From Acidobacteriota bacterium (lineage in GTDB: Bacteria; Acidobacteriota; Polarisedimenticolia; Polarisedimenticolales; Polarisedimenticolaceae): DNA of 64,000 nucleotides. Below are positions 50,589 through 58,436 of this stretch, piece by piece (positions within the stretch are counted from its first letter, which is position 1; the number at the start of each line of letters is the position of its first letter). Where the stretch lies: assembly GCA_029861955.1 (NCBI GenBank), contig JAOTYK010000002.1:124001-188000 (forward strand), read 5' to 3'. A program made the translations under genes and the position numbers. Below the pieces are notes generated by a model. The model saw nothing but the letters and a program-made list of their open reading frames with translations. It had not been told where the DNA came from and did no database searches.

Positions 50589-51220
50589 CAGTTCTTCACG
50601 CCGCCGGAGCCGAGGATCCACTGGTTATCCGGTGGCAACGGCCGACGAAGATCGAGATGGCCGTTCAGGGAATCGACCGGTTGGCCGTTGATCAGGATTC
50701 CGACACGGCGAACCTCGCGAACATTCAGGGCCACGGAGTCGACGATCGAATAGACCGCCAGGAGCTCGCGCTGACTGCCTCCACCGAGACTCTCGCTGAG
50801 CTCGGGGGTGAAGTCGAGATAGGCGGTCCCGTTCTTGAGGACGAACGCCTGACGCAGACGGGTCCCCGACGGCAACGAACGGAGCGCGTTCCGGGAGTTG
50901 GGCCCACCGATCAGGTCGGCAACGATCTGCTTGACGCGATCGGTCGGCGTCGCGGTGTTGAAGATCTCGTGGTACTCCCCGACAAGACCGGTCTGAAGTG
51001 CCGATGGGAAGTAGAGCTCGATGTTGGCCCGTCGAAGTGGATCGACCGATGTGTCGTCGACGTCTGCACGGTCATCTTCGGTCGGAACCGTCTCCTCGGC
51101 TCCTTCGACGCCTTCGACCTCATCGACCTCGCCCTCGACGACGGGAGTCGGCTCCGGACTCCCACTGCAATGCAGGGCAACAAGCAGGAGCAGACTGACC
51201 ACGAGCCAACGTCGAATCAC
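50588..51220 (-). CDS. GerMN-domain lipoprotein
   Basis: 210 residues. A signal ends in LLVALHC (lipobox-like, Cys18), then an acidic linker ([20 protein letters not shown]), then the GerMN (sporulation/germination) fold: [29 protein letters not shown] and [20 protein letters not shown] with [14 protein letters not shown]. GerMN lipoproteins sit in the envelope and are often next to cell-wall amidases, as here (amidase gene upstream, 5-bp gap). Role probably structural in wall remodelling. Confidence 0.9.
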   Translation of the reverse strand: MIRRWLVVSLLLLVALHCSGSPEPTPVVEGEVDEVEGVEGAEETVPTEDDRADVDDTSVDPLRRANIELYFPSALQTGLVGEYHEIFNTATPTDRVKQIVADLIGGPNSRNALRSLPSGTRLRQAFVLKNGTAYLDFTPELSESLGGGSQRELLAVYSIVDSVALNVREVRRVGILINGQPVDSLNGHLDLRRPLPPDNQWILGSGGVKN

Positions 51221-51225
51221 GATGA

Positions 51226-52380
51226 CTAGTCCTGTACCGACAGTCGGCGGAGGTTGCTCAGGTAAAGCTTGACGGCCGTGGTCAATGCCTCGACCGTCCG
51301 GCCGCGATAGGCACCGTCACGAAAGCGGGACTCCTCCTCGGCGTTCGAGATGAAACCGACCTCCACCAGGATCGCCGGCATCGTCGCCCCCATCAGGACG
51401 CGGAACGGAGCCTGGCGAACTCCACGGTTCCGTGTGCCGGTGAGAAGATTCAACTGGGTCTGGACCGACTCGGCCAACAGACTGCTCTCGGCCAGATACT
51501 GGTTCTGGGCCAGATCCCACAGGATCAGATCGAGATCGTCGCCGTCGCTTCCCTTGGGAAGCTTCCCCGCATCCACACCGGACGCGCGATTCTCGAGGGC
51601 GGCGAGGGTGCGAGCGTCGTCATCGGTGGCATCGGTCGAGAGGAAATAGGTCTCGGCTCCGGAGGCCCTGCTCCTTGGCGCCGCGTTCAGATGGATCGAC
51701 AGAAAGAGATCGGCACGATTGTGATTGGCGATGGCCGTCCGCTCATCCAGACCCACCAATCGATCGTCGTCGCGGGTGAGGACCACCGAGATGCCGGGCT
51801 CGTCCTGGAGCGCCCTCCGAAGACGTCGTGCAAGGTCGAGAGTGACTTCCTTCTCTCGCAGTCCCGTCGGACCGACGGCACCGTTCTCCACGCCGCCATG
51901 CCCGGGATCGATCACGACCACGGTACCGGACCGCTTGCCGCTTCCCGGAAGCTGAGTCTTGATGGACTTGCGACCGGCGTCGCGACTGGAACGACCCCGT
52001 GTCCCTCGAAGATCCAGCACCAGACGGAACGGGTGACGGAGTTCGAAGTTCTCGAAGGCGCGATAGTCGTCGCCGGTATGGAACGTCAACGTATCGGTAG
52101 CGGTGATATCGAATCGACGCAGGATGGTGTCGCCGGCAGGGACCGCGAACGGCTCGACGCGAACCGGCTGATCGTAGACGATGCGGACCGTCGTGCCTTC
52201 CTGGAGGATGTCGTAGCCGATTGACTCGCTGTGGCGAAGGACCAGACGGGTGCCATCGGCACCGGCGTCCGCCGTCACCTCGATGCTGACCGGACCTTCA
52301 GCGACGGCGACGACCCAGCCGAGGATCGCGATGAGTAGCAGACATAAAGGCGGACGACGAAAAACGCGGGGGGTTCGCAA
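51226..52380 (-). CDS. N-acetylmuramoyl-L-alanine amidase (Amidase_3) with N-terminal AMIN-like domain
   Basis: 384 residues with a signal peptide (LLLIAILGWVVAVAE). Residues about 30-130 resemble the AMIN domain of AmiB/AmiC-type amidases (SIEVTADAGADGTRLVLRHS). The Amidase_3 fold follows: zinc ligands in VIDPGHGGVENG (His), LREKEVTLDLA (Glu) and LFLSIHLNAAP (His), and the catalytic Glu in ILVEVGFISNAEEE. It cuts the bond between MurNAc and the stem peptide, for example in daughter-cell separation. It leads the operon to GerMN, murI, rph and rdgB. Confidence 0.95.
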   Translation of the reverse strand: MRTPRVFRRPPLCLLLIAILGWVVAVAEGPVSIEVTADAGADGTRLVLRHSESIGYDILQEGTTVRIVYDQPVRVEPFAVPAGDTILRRFDITATDTLTFHTGDDYRAFENFELRHPFRLVLDLRGTRGRSSRDAGRKSIKTQLPGSGKRSGTVVVIDPGHGGVENGAVGPTGLREKEVTLDLARRLRRALQDEPGISVVLTRDDDRLVGLDERTAIANHNRADLFLSIHLNAAPRSRASGAETYFLSTDATDDDARTLAALENRASGVDAGKLPKGSDGDDLDLILWDLAQNQYLAESSLLAESVQTQLNLLTGTRNRGVRQAPFRVLMGATMPAILVEVGFISNAEEESRFRDGAYRGRTVEALTTAVKLYLSNLRRLSVQD

Positions 52381-52433
52381 CGTTGGATCTCCAGGCGGTC
52401 GAACCCCGAAATTGTCTCACACGGATCGAAGGC

Positions 52434-53525
52434 TCACAAACTTGTGGCGAACTGCACCTGATAGATCGGTGGCAAGTGACGGGAGACGGTCTGCCATCGC
52501 GTGCCGCCGTCCTCGGTTAGCCAGAGGCTACCGGTCGTCGAACCCATCGCCAGTCTCGAGCCGCTGGCGTCGATGTCCAACGCGTGGCGGAAGACCAGAT
52601 CGTAGGCGTCCTCCTGCGGCAGCCCCTCGCGCTGGACGACGAAACTGGCGCCGCCATTCCGTGTGTGGGCGACCACGACCCTGCCATCGACCGGAACGCG
52701 ACACTCGTCCTTGACCGCAGGGGCCAGCCAGGCCTGGTCGCCGTCGTCGGGGTGTACCACGACCCCGAAGCCGAAATCCGACGGCAAGACCGTGTCGATG
52801 TGCTTCCAGCTCCGCCCCTCGTCGGTGGAGTGGAAGACGCCGTTGTGATGCTGGGACCAGAGGATGTCCGGGTTGGCGGGACAGCGCGCGATTCGATGGG
52901 GATCCTGGATCGACGGGTCGTCCTTGCGTTCGGGCGGCATGTAGGCGGCGAACATCCCCGCCGTTCGTGTCTCCCAGGTTGCCCCACCGTCGTCGGTCAC
53001 CCACGCGCCCCCACAGGAGACGCCGACAACGATGTTGTCGGGATTGTTCGGATGGACACAGATCGAATGGATGCCGGGGTCGTCGTAACCACCGCCGAAC
53101 CAGTTTGATCGCTCGGGTCGATCCCAGAGTGACTGACAGAGACTCCAGCTGCTTCCTCCGTCATCGCTGCGGAAGAGCGCGCCCGGAATCGTCCCCGCCC
53201 AGAGGCTGCCGGGGCCTTTCCCCGTCGACACCAACTCCCACACCTGCTTGACCGACGGCGCGTCGTCGTCATCGGCGTTACCCGGAAACGTCGGTGCGGT
53301 GACCTCTTCCCAGGTCTCGCCCCGATCGGCGGACCGATGGAGCTTCACGCCGAAGTGACCCAGGTTGAGGGCGGCGTAAAGGGTCCCGTCTGCCGCGTCG
53401 TCGAGGATCATCGTGACCGGGTCGCCGACGAACGATCGGCCGGTGATCTGCCAGCCGTCGCGACGCTCCAGACGAAAGAGCCCCTTGCGTGTGGCGACGT
53501 ACAACGTATCGACCGGGTTTCCCAT
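52434..53525 (-). CDS. BNR/sialidase-type beta-propeller protein (WD40/YVTN-like)
   Basis: 363 residues of BNR-repeat propeller: Asp-box-like blades SADRGETWEEV, SDDGGSSWSLC, TDDGGATWETR, STDEGRSWKHI and TEDGGTRWQTV. No signal peptide, so it is probably cytoplasmic; no sialidase catalytic residues are obvious. ATG 53525 has GGGAGG (position 53531 onward) within the end of the MoaD-like gene; the stop of that gene is 2 bp upstream, so the pair is coupled. This MoaD-like plus BNR pair recurs in other genomes, as I recall, without known function. Confidence 0.85.
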   Translation of the reverse strand: MGNPVDTLYVATRKGLFRLERRDGWQITGRSFVGDPVTMILDDAADGTLYAALNLGHFGVKLHRSADRGETWEEVTAPTFPGNADDDDAPSVKQVWELVSTGKGPGSLWAGTIPGALFRSDDGGSSWSLCQSLWDRPERSNWFGGGYDDPGIHSICVHPNNPDNIVVGVSCGGAWVTDDGGATWETRTAGMFAAYMPPERKDDPSIQDPHRIARCPANPDILWSQHHNGVFHSTDEGRSWKHIDTVLPSDFGFGVVVHPDDGDQAWLAPAVKDECRVPVDGRVVVAHTRNGGASFVVQREGLPQEDAYDLVFRHALDIDASGSRLAMGSTTGSLWLTEDGGTRWQTVSRHLPPIYQVQFATSL

Positions 53526-53526
53526 G

Positions 53527-53796
53527 CTAACCTCCCGAGAGCGCCTGCATGACAAAGACCTCGCTATCGTCCCGCAGCGAGTCGCCTAGCCTGGCCCGAT
53601 CCTTCACCTGATCGCCATCCACGAAGACGACGACATGTTTGCGTAGTCGGCCTTGCTCGTCGACGATGTAACTCTTCAGTCGCGGGTGATCGACGAAGGT
53701 GGCGTCCAGTGCCTCGCGAACGGTCGTCGCCGTGACGACCGCTTCGGGAACATCCAGATGACGGCGCAGATTCTGCGTGAACTTGACGCGGGCCAT
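53527..53796 (-). CDS. MoaD/ThiS-family ubiquitin-like protein
   Basis: 89 residues ending in GG, the hallmark of sulfur-carrier or ubiquitin-like proteins activated by an E1-type enzyme. The fold matches MoaD: VKFTQNLRRHLDV, the TTVREALDATF helix, VVVFVDGDQVKDRARL and the FVMQALSGG tail. No molybdopterin or thiamin genes are adjacent; the only partner is the BNR propeller gene. Function may be sulfur transfer or protein tagging; undecided. Confidence 0.9.
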   Translation of the reverse strand: MARVKFTQNLRRHLDVPEAVVTATTVREALDATFVDHPRLKSYIVDEQGRLRKHVVVFVDGDQVKDRARLGDSLRDDSEVFVMQALSGG

Positions 53797-53888
53797 GCCC
53801 TAGGTTCTCCGGGCCTTGCCGTTGTGTCAAGCGCCGCGTCGTGTAAGCCCGGCATTGGGCGACAATTCGGGGTACGATTCCCGGGAAG

Positions 53889-55133
53889 ATGAAACTGTCA
53901 CGTCGCAAGCTTCTGGTGCTGGGAGGTGGAGCCGCCGTCGGAGTGGCAACCGTCGGGGCGATCCGTCTTCTTCTGCCGCGATTCATGCAGGCGTCGGCCG
54001 ATCCGGTCATCCGCGGTCGACTCCAAATGTTTGTGGACCGTTGCTTCGGTGGCATCGAACGAAGTCGGATGTGGGATGGCCATGTGCATCTCCTCGGACT
54101 CGGCGCCGGCGATACGGGCTGCTGGCTCAACCCACGGATGCGCAATCATCTGTACGCCGCACGACGGTTTCAGTACGAGCTGTTCAGAGAAGCCACCGGG
54201 ATGAGTTCGGAATCCACGGCCGACCAGGACTACGTCGATCGTCTGCTCAGCGTCCATCGTGCCGCAAACCCGGACGGCAAGCTCGTGGTGATGGCGTTTG
54301 ACAGCTACGTCGACGAAACGGGTGAGGTCCTGCGGGACCATGCAGCGTTCTATACACCCAACGAATACGCCCTGACGATCGCCGACCGATACCCGGAGTT
54401 TGTCGCGTGTGCGTCGGTTCATCCGTACCGAGTGGACGCCCTCGATCGACTGGATGAGGTGATCGACCGCGGCGCACGGGCCATCAAGTGGCTACCCAAC
54501 GCCATGGGCATGGACCCGCTCTCGCCACGATGCGAACCGTTCTACCGACGGCTGGCGGATGCCGGCATTCCTCTGATCTCCCACTCCGGCACCGAGTACG
54601 CCGTCGAGGGTGCCAAGAATCAGGAACTCGGCAACCCGCTGCGTCTACGTCGGGCGCTGGATGCCGGCTGCAAGGTCGTCGTTGCCCATGCGGCCAGTAC
54701 GGGCACGGCGAGGGATCTCGACGACGGACAGGAATCGTCGAAGCGACGACCCACCTTCGATCTCTTTCTGCGCATGATGGCCCAGCCCCAGTATGACGGC
54801 GTGCTCTATGCGGATCTCTCTGCGATCACGGTCTTGAATCGTAGCGCGCGGATCCTCAGGACACTCCTCTCCGCACGCGAATGGCATCACCGTTTCGTCA
54901 ACGCATCGGACTATCCGGTGCCTGCGATCCACATCGCGATCAACCCGCGCAAGTTGGAGTTCGATGGCTATCTGACCGCGGAGGACCGTGACTTTTGTGA
55001 GAAGTTGGCCAGGATCAATCCGCTGCTGTTCGACTTCTGCATCAAGCGCGCCGTGCGTTATGAGGACCCCGACGGGCAGGTCCACCGATTCGCCAACACC
55101 GCCTTCGAGACCGACCACCTATTCGGGGCCTAG
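53889..55133 (+). CDS. Tat-exported metal-dependent amidohydrolase
   Basis: 414 residues. Twin-arginine signal SRRKLLVLGGGAAVGVATVG. Amidohydrolase_2-type TIM barrel: WDGHVHLLG (metal H-x-H), RAIKWLPNAMGM, PLISHSGTEYA (His), KVVVAHAASTG (His) and VNASDYPVP (Asp). Family relatives decarboxylate or hydrolyse small metabolites. The start ATG 53889 follows GGGAAG. The gene overlaps the convergent EEP hydrolase gene by 4 bp. Substrate unknown. Confidence 0.9.
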   Translation: MKLSRRKLLVLGGGAAVGVATVGAIRLLLPRFMQASADPVIRGRLQMFVDRCFGGIERSRMWDGHVHLLGLGAGDTGCWLNPRMRNHLYAARRFQYELFREATGMSSESTADQDYVDRLLSVHRAANPDGKLVVMAFDSYVDETGEVLRDHAAFYTPNEYALTIADRYPEFVACASVHPYRVDALDRLDEVIDRGARAIKWLPNAMGMDPLSPRCEPFYRRLADAGIPLISHSGTEYAVEGAKNQELGNPLRLRRALDAGCKVVVAHAASTGTARDLDDGQESSKRRPTFDLFLRMMAQPQYDGVLYADLSAITVLNRSARILRTLLSAREWHHRFVNASDYPVPAIHIAINPRKLEFDGYLTAEDRDFCEKLARINPLLFDFCIKRAVRYEDPDGQVHRFANTAFETDHLFGA

Positions 55134-56050
55134 GAACCGTCGTCGTCGGCCACGACCTGGATCGTGGTGTAGATCAGATGGTGGTCGGACAACCGCTGAA
55201 CGTGACGTCCCGGATCCCTGGGTGTCATGACCTCGAAGCGAGACTCTGCAAACTCCGGCTGTTCGGTCGGCACCAGGATGCGATCCAGAGGACTGTTGGG
55301 GAAGCGTCGGGTGCTGTAGGTCGGTCGGTCCTCTGAGTTCAGGTCGATGAAGCCTGCCTCGCGGAAGAGCCGAAGCCCCTCCTCGTCGGCGTCGATCGTG
55401 TTGAAGTCGCCGAGAATAATCAGGTCGTCGTCCTTGAAGTGTCGTCGAACCGCGGCGAGTTGCGCCACCAGTGCGTGAGCCTCCCCCCGTCGGACGCGAC
55501 GGCCCAGCTCCTCCCCGTCCGAATTGGACTTCGAATGCAGCGGGATCAAGACGAAATCGGTCCCACCCTCCACGGGGCGAAAGGGAACCGCATACGGATG
55601 CCGACGCCAGCTTCGTCCGCTCTCGTAACTTACCGAAATTCGCAGGGGTTTTCCGTTCGGTTCGACCCGCCGGCTGTTCCACGCGATCCCGAGCAACTGC
55701 TCCGGGTTCCGAGGTTCGCGGCGCGGATAGAGCTGGTACTGCCAGGCGCTTCCGCCTTCGTTCAGGAGTTCCACGATCTGGTCGAGTTTCGCGTTGGTTC
55801 GAGTTTTGTCCCGACCGTCGTCGTCGTGGATCTCCTGGAGCGCAAGAACATCCGCGCCGCTGGCCCGGATGTGGTCGGCAAGATCCTGGGGTTCCTGACC
55901 CCAGGGGCGCGAACCCAGGTTCTGAATGTTCCAGCTACCGATGCGAAGTTCAGAACTCTGGATCGGGTCGACGCTGTAGGCGCTGCAAGAGACGCACAGC
56001 GAGATAAGTAGGAGTATGAGCGCGGCGTGCTGCCGCCGCAGAAGAGTCAA
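55130..56050 (-). CDS. exported endonuclease/exonuclease/phosphatase family protein
   Basis: 306 residues from TTG 56050, chosen because the next upstream gene stops at 56055 and the following residues form a signal (ALILLLISLCVSCSAYS, possibly a lipobox with Cys at VSC). The frame is also open to an ATG at 56137 inside the next gene. EEP motifs: IGSWNIQNLG, VLALQEIHDDDG (metal Glu), IPLHSKSNS, IILGDFNTIDAD and LSDHHLI. Likely cleaves phosphodiesters or DNA outside the cytoplasm. Confidence 0.85.
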   Translation of the reverse strand: MTLLRRQHAALILLLISLCVSCSAYSVDPIQSSELRIGSWNIQNLGSRPWGQEPQDLADHIRASGADVLALQEIHDDDGRDKTRTNAKLDQIVELLNEGGSAWQYQLYPRREPRNPEQLLGIAWNSRRVEPNGKPLRISVSYESGRSWRRHPYAVPFRPVEGGTDFVLIPLHSKSNSDGEELGRRVRRGEAHALVAQLAAVRRHFKDDDLIILGDFNTIDADEEGLRLFREAGFIDLNSEDRPTYSTRRFPNSPLDRILVPTEQPEFAESRFEVMTPRDPGRHVQRLSDHHLIYTTIQVVADDDGS

Positions 56051-56054
56051 TCGG

Positions 56055-56552
56055 CTAGCCCGCCGCGTCGATGGAGACGTGCTTTCCCGAACCGTTTCTG
56101 CGCAACTTGCCCCAGATTCGGTTGATGGCGTGGTCACGACTCAGCGACGAGAACAACGGCGCTTTGCGACGATCCCACCGAGACATCAGCGATACCATCT
56201 TCGGCTCATCGGGGTGGATGCGTCGCCCCCGATCGAGGACCTGCAACGCCTTTCCGACACGACCGGACATTCGGTAGACCCGGGCCAGGTTGACCTTGAG
56301 GATCGCGTCGAAACGATCCTTCTCCACGGCCACCTCACAGCAACGAACGGCTTCGGGTGTGACGCCCTCGCCGAGAGCGAGTGCCAGACCGTAGTAGGAG
56401 AGGAAACGCATTCGTGGACGCGGGACACCGCTCTCGCGCTCGAGCCGAACCGCAAGACGCAAGTCTTCAGCGGCCTCGGACGGGCGATCGGCGCGCAAGT
56501 GCTCCAAACCGCGTTCATAGAGCTGACCCGGCTGCGGGGGCGTCGTGTCCAT
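56055..56552 (-). CDS. TPR-repeat protein, hypothetical
   Basis: 165 residues with two or three tetratricopeptide-like helix pairs (YERGLEHLRADRPSEAAEDL, GEGVTPEAVRCCEVAVEKDR, ILKVNLARVYRMSGRVGKAL) and a basic C-terminus (SRWDRRKAPLFSSLSRDHAI). No signal peptide; probably a cytoplasmic scaffold. It precedes the EEP gene by 5 bp on the same strand, suggesting co-translation. No specific function can be assigned. Confidence 0.78.
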   Translation of the reverse strand: MDTTPPQPGQLYERGLEHLRADRPSEAAEDLRLAVRLERESGVPRPRMRFLSYYGLALALGEGVTPEAVRCCEVAVEKDRFDAILKVNLARVYRMSGRVGKALQVLDRGRRIHPDEPKMVSLMSRWDRRKAPLFSSLSRDHAINRIWGKLRRNGSGKHVSIDAAG

Positions 56553-56622
56553 GGCTGATCCTTCTCTCCGTGCTTCCTACATTCTACTGAACTGTGCCGT
56601 TTGAGGGAACCCGATATTGGAT

Positions 56623-57723
56623 CTAGCGGGTACCGGAAGCCAAAATTTTCCTACTGAGGGACGATTCTCGCCGGACCCCATCGCGATGCAACGCCAGCTG
56701 CCTGCGGGCGCGCTGGAGATTCTGCGCCTCTCGTTCCACCGGAAAGTAGCGATCTCCTGCCAGATGGTCGGCGAGGAATCGCATCCCCAACATCAACGGC
56801 ATCAACCTCACTCCGGCCCACAACATCGCCCGGGTCGACCCGTCGGCAAGAGGGCCCAACCCGTCGATGAATCCTTCGGCGACTGCCTCGACATAGTCGT
56901 CACGAAGGTGAAGTGTCGGGCCATCGTCCTGATCCTCGTCCCCGCTGGCCGCGACGCTCCGAACGAGGTCGCCGAAGTCGTAGGCCCAGAAACCGGGCAT
57001 CGTCGTGTCGAGATCGACGACGGCGACGACACGCTCCCCGCGCGAGTCGAACAACAGGTTGTCGATCTTCGTGTCGTTGTGACAGATTCGCGGTGTCCAA
57101 CTCCTGGACGCCTGCACGAACCCCTCGATCTCGTCGCGACAGGCGGCGCAGTAATTGAGGTCGTCCTGAAGACCGGCAAGGCGATCGGACCCGCCCGTCG
57201 CCGCGACCTGTTGTAGCTCCGCGAAGCGCCGGGATGGGTCGTGGAACCCGGGCAACGGCACCGGGAACCCGTCCGGCGACAACGTGCCCATCACGGCGGC
57301 GAAATGGCCGTAGGCTCGCCCCGCCTCGGCTGCCTGATCTAGGGTCTCGGCGACCTCCAGTCCTCGGCTGTCGTGGATGAAATCCATGGCCCGCCAGATC
57401 GAGCCGTCTTCGTCTCGCAGAAGCCCAGGCAGGGTCGGATCGATGCGATCACCGACCGCCTCCAGGTTTGCGGGTACCTCGAACCGGTACCGACCGGTGG
57501 CTCGGGCTTCCAGCAAGTGCCGCTGGACCTGCCGACCGGCCTGAGCCAGGGCGGAGGGATCGCGAAAGACCGAGGTGTTTACCCGCTGCAGCAGGTAGAC
57601 CCCGTCATCGGTCGCGCAACGAAAGGTCTTATGAATCCGGCCCTGACCCAGGGGCTCAACGACCGACGGAGACGCGTCGATCCCGAACCCTCGCAGGAGT
57701 CGGGAGACCGTGGCGGCATCCAC
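56623..57723 (-). CDS. APH/choline-kinase-like phosphotransferase (NahK-like)
   Basis: 366 residues with GTG start (57723), its first base overlapping the stop of the DUF5989 gene. The kinase-like fold shows RICHNDTKIDNLLFD (catalytic Asp loop) and VAVVDLDTTMPGFWAYD (DxD metal site); these two stretches are strikingly like N-acetylhexosamine 1-kinase (NahK). It may therefore phosphorylate an amino sugar at C1 or a related small substrate. It is the last gene of the carbamoyltransferase - SxtJ - DUF5989 cluster and may act on the same pathway's sugar. Confidence 0.82.
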   Translation of the reverse strand: MDAATVSRLLRGFGIDASPSVVEPLGQGRIHKTFRCATDDGVYLLQRVNTSVFRDPSALAQAGRQVQRHLLEARATGRYRFEVPANLEAVGDRIDPTLPGLLRDEDGSIWRAMDFIHDSRGLEVAETLDQAAEAGRAYGHFAAVMGTLSPDGFPVPLPGFHDPSRRFAELQQVAATGGSDRLAGLQDDLNYCAACRDEIEGFVQASRSWTPRICHNDTKIDNLLFDSRGERVVAVVDLDTTMPGFWAYDFGDLVRSVAASGDEDQDDGPTLHLRDDYVEAVAEGFIDGLGPLADGSTRAMLWAGVRLMPLMLGMRFLADHLAGDRYFPVEREAQNLQRARRQLALHRDGVRRESSLSRKILASGTR

Positions 57724-57923
57724 TAGAACAGCGTGTAGATGAACGGCGCCCCGCCACTACCGGATACCCACGCCAGGGCCGCGATCAACAGCATGAAGAT
57801 GATGATCGGCGCCAACCACCACTTCTTGTTGTGCTTGAGAAAGTCGATGAACTCTGTGACCAGGCCGGACCGCTTGGATCCGACTTGATCCAGAAACTCG
57901 CGCTGCTTCTCGTCTTTGCTCAT
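57723..57923 (-). CDS. DUF5989 family small membrane protein (SxtK-like position)
   Basis: 66 residues: a charged N-terminus (QREFLDQVGSKRSGLVTEFI) and one membrane helix (WWLAPIIIFMLLIAALAWVS), ending SGGAPFIYTLF, which is typical of DUF5989. ATG 57923 is favoured by GAGG at 6 nt; ATG 57953 gives an extension. It lies directly after SxtJ- and carbamoyltransferase-type genes, the same order as sxtI-sxtJ-sxtK of saxitoxin clusters. Function unknown; probably a membrane partner of the carbamoyltransferase. Confidence 0.85.
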   Translation of the reverse strand: MSKDEKQREFLDQVGSKRSGLVTEFIDFLKHNKKWWLAPIIIFMLLIAALAWVSGSGGAPFIYTLF

Positions 57924-57987
57924 CGGATCCTCATCAAGCGTGACCTTGCCCATGCTGAACGAGAGGCCGGGGACTGTCAATCGCAGG

Positions 57988-58434
57988 TCAGAACTGCCGG
58001 AAATAGCGCTCGGGATTCTCGATGGGTGTGCGGGGTATCCAGTAGCTCTTGGCGTCGGGGTCGTAGGCACGACGAAGCGAGTCGCGGCGTATCACCCGGA
58101 AGAAGATGCCCAGGGCGCCGAAGACCAGATAGAAGATCAGCGCCATCACGACGTGAGAGATGACGAATCCGATCGGGAGGGTCACGATCGTCAACACCAG
58201 GTAGATCGGTCGCAGGATCGGCGGAAAGGCGAACGCCAACAACAGGAACAGTAACGAACCGAGTCCGAGCCCGATGGCGACCGACGATACGTTGTCGGCC
58301 GCGATACCCCAGAACAACAGCTTCTGCTTCCAGAGGAGCTGCCCGACAAGTAGTAGACATGCGCCGGCGCCGACGAAACCGAACTCTCGGAGCTTCTTGC
58401 GATCGGGACGCCAGTCAATATCGATCAGTGCCAT
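57988..58434 (-). CDS. SxtJ family membrane protein
   Basis: 148 residues with about four membrane helices (GFVGAGACLLLVGQLLW, AIGLGLGSLLFLLLAF, VLTIVTLPIGFVISHVVM, ALIFYLVFGALGIFF) and the conserved cytoplasmic C-terminus (RDSLRRAYDPDAKSYWIPRT). It is the second gene of the set, 2 bp after the carbamoyltransferase stop. SxtJ proteins co-occur with O-carbamoyltransferases in many bacteria, but their function has not been established as far as I know. Confidence 0.9.
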   Translation of the reverse strand: MALIDIDWRPDRKKLREFGFVGAGACLLLVGQLLWKQKLLFWGIAADNVSSVAIGLGLGSLLFLLLAFAFPPILRPIYLVLTIVTLPIGFVISHVVMALIFYLVFGALGIFFRVIRRDSLRRAYDPDAKSYWIPRTPIENPERYFRQF

Positions 58435-58436
58435 CG

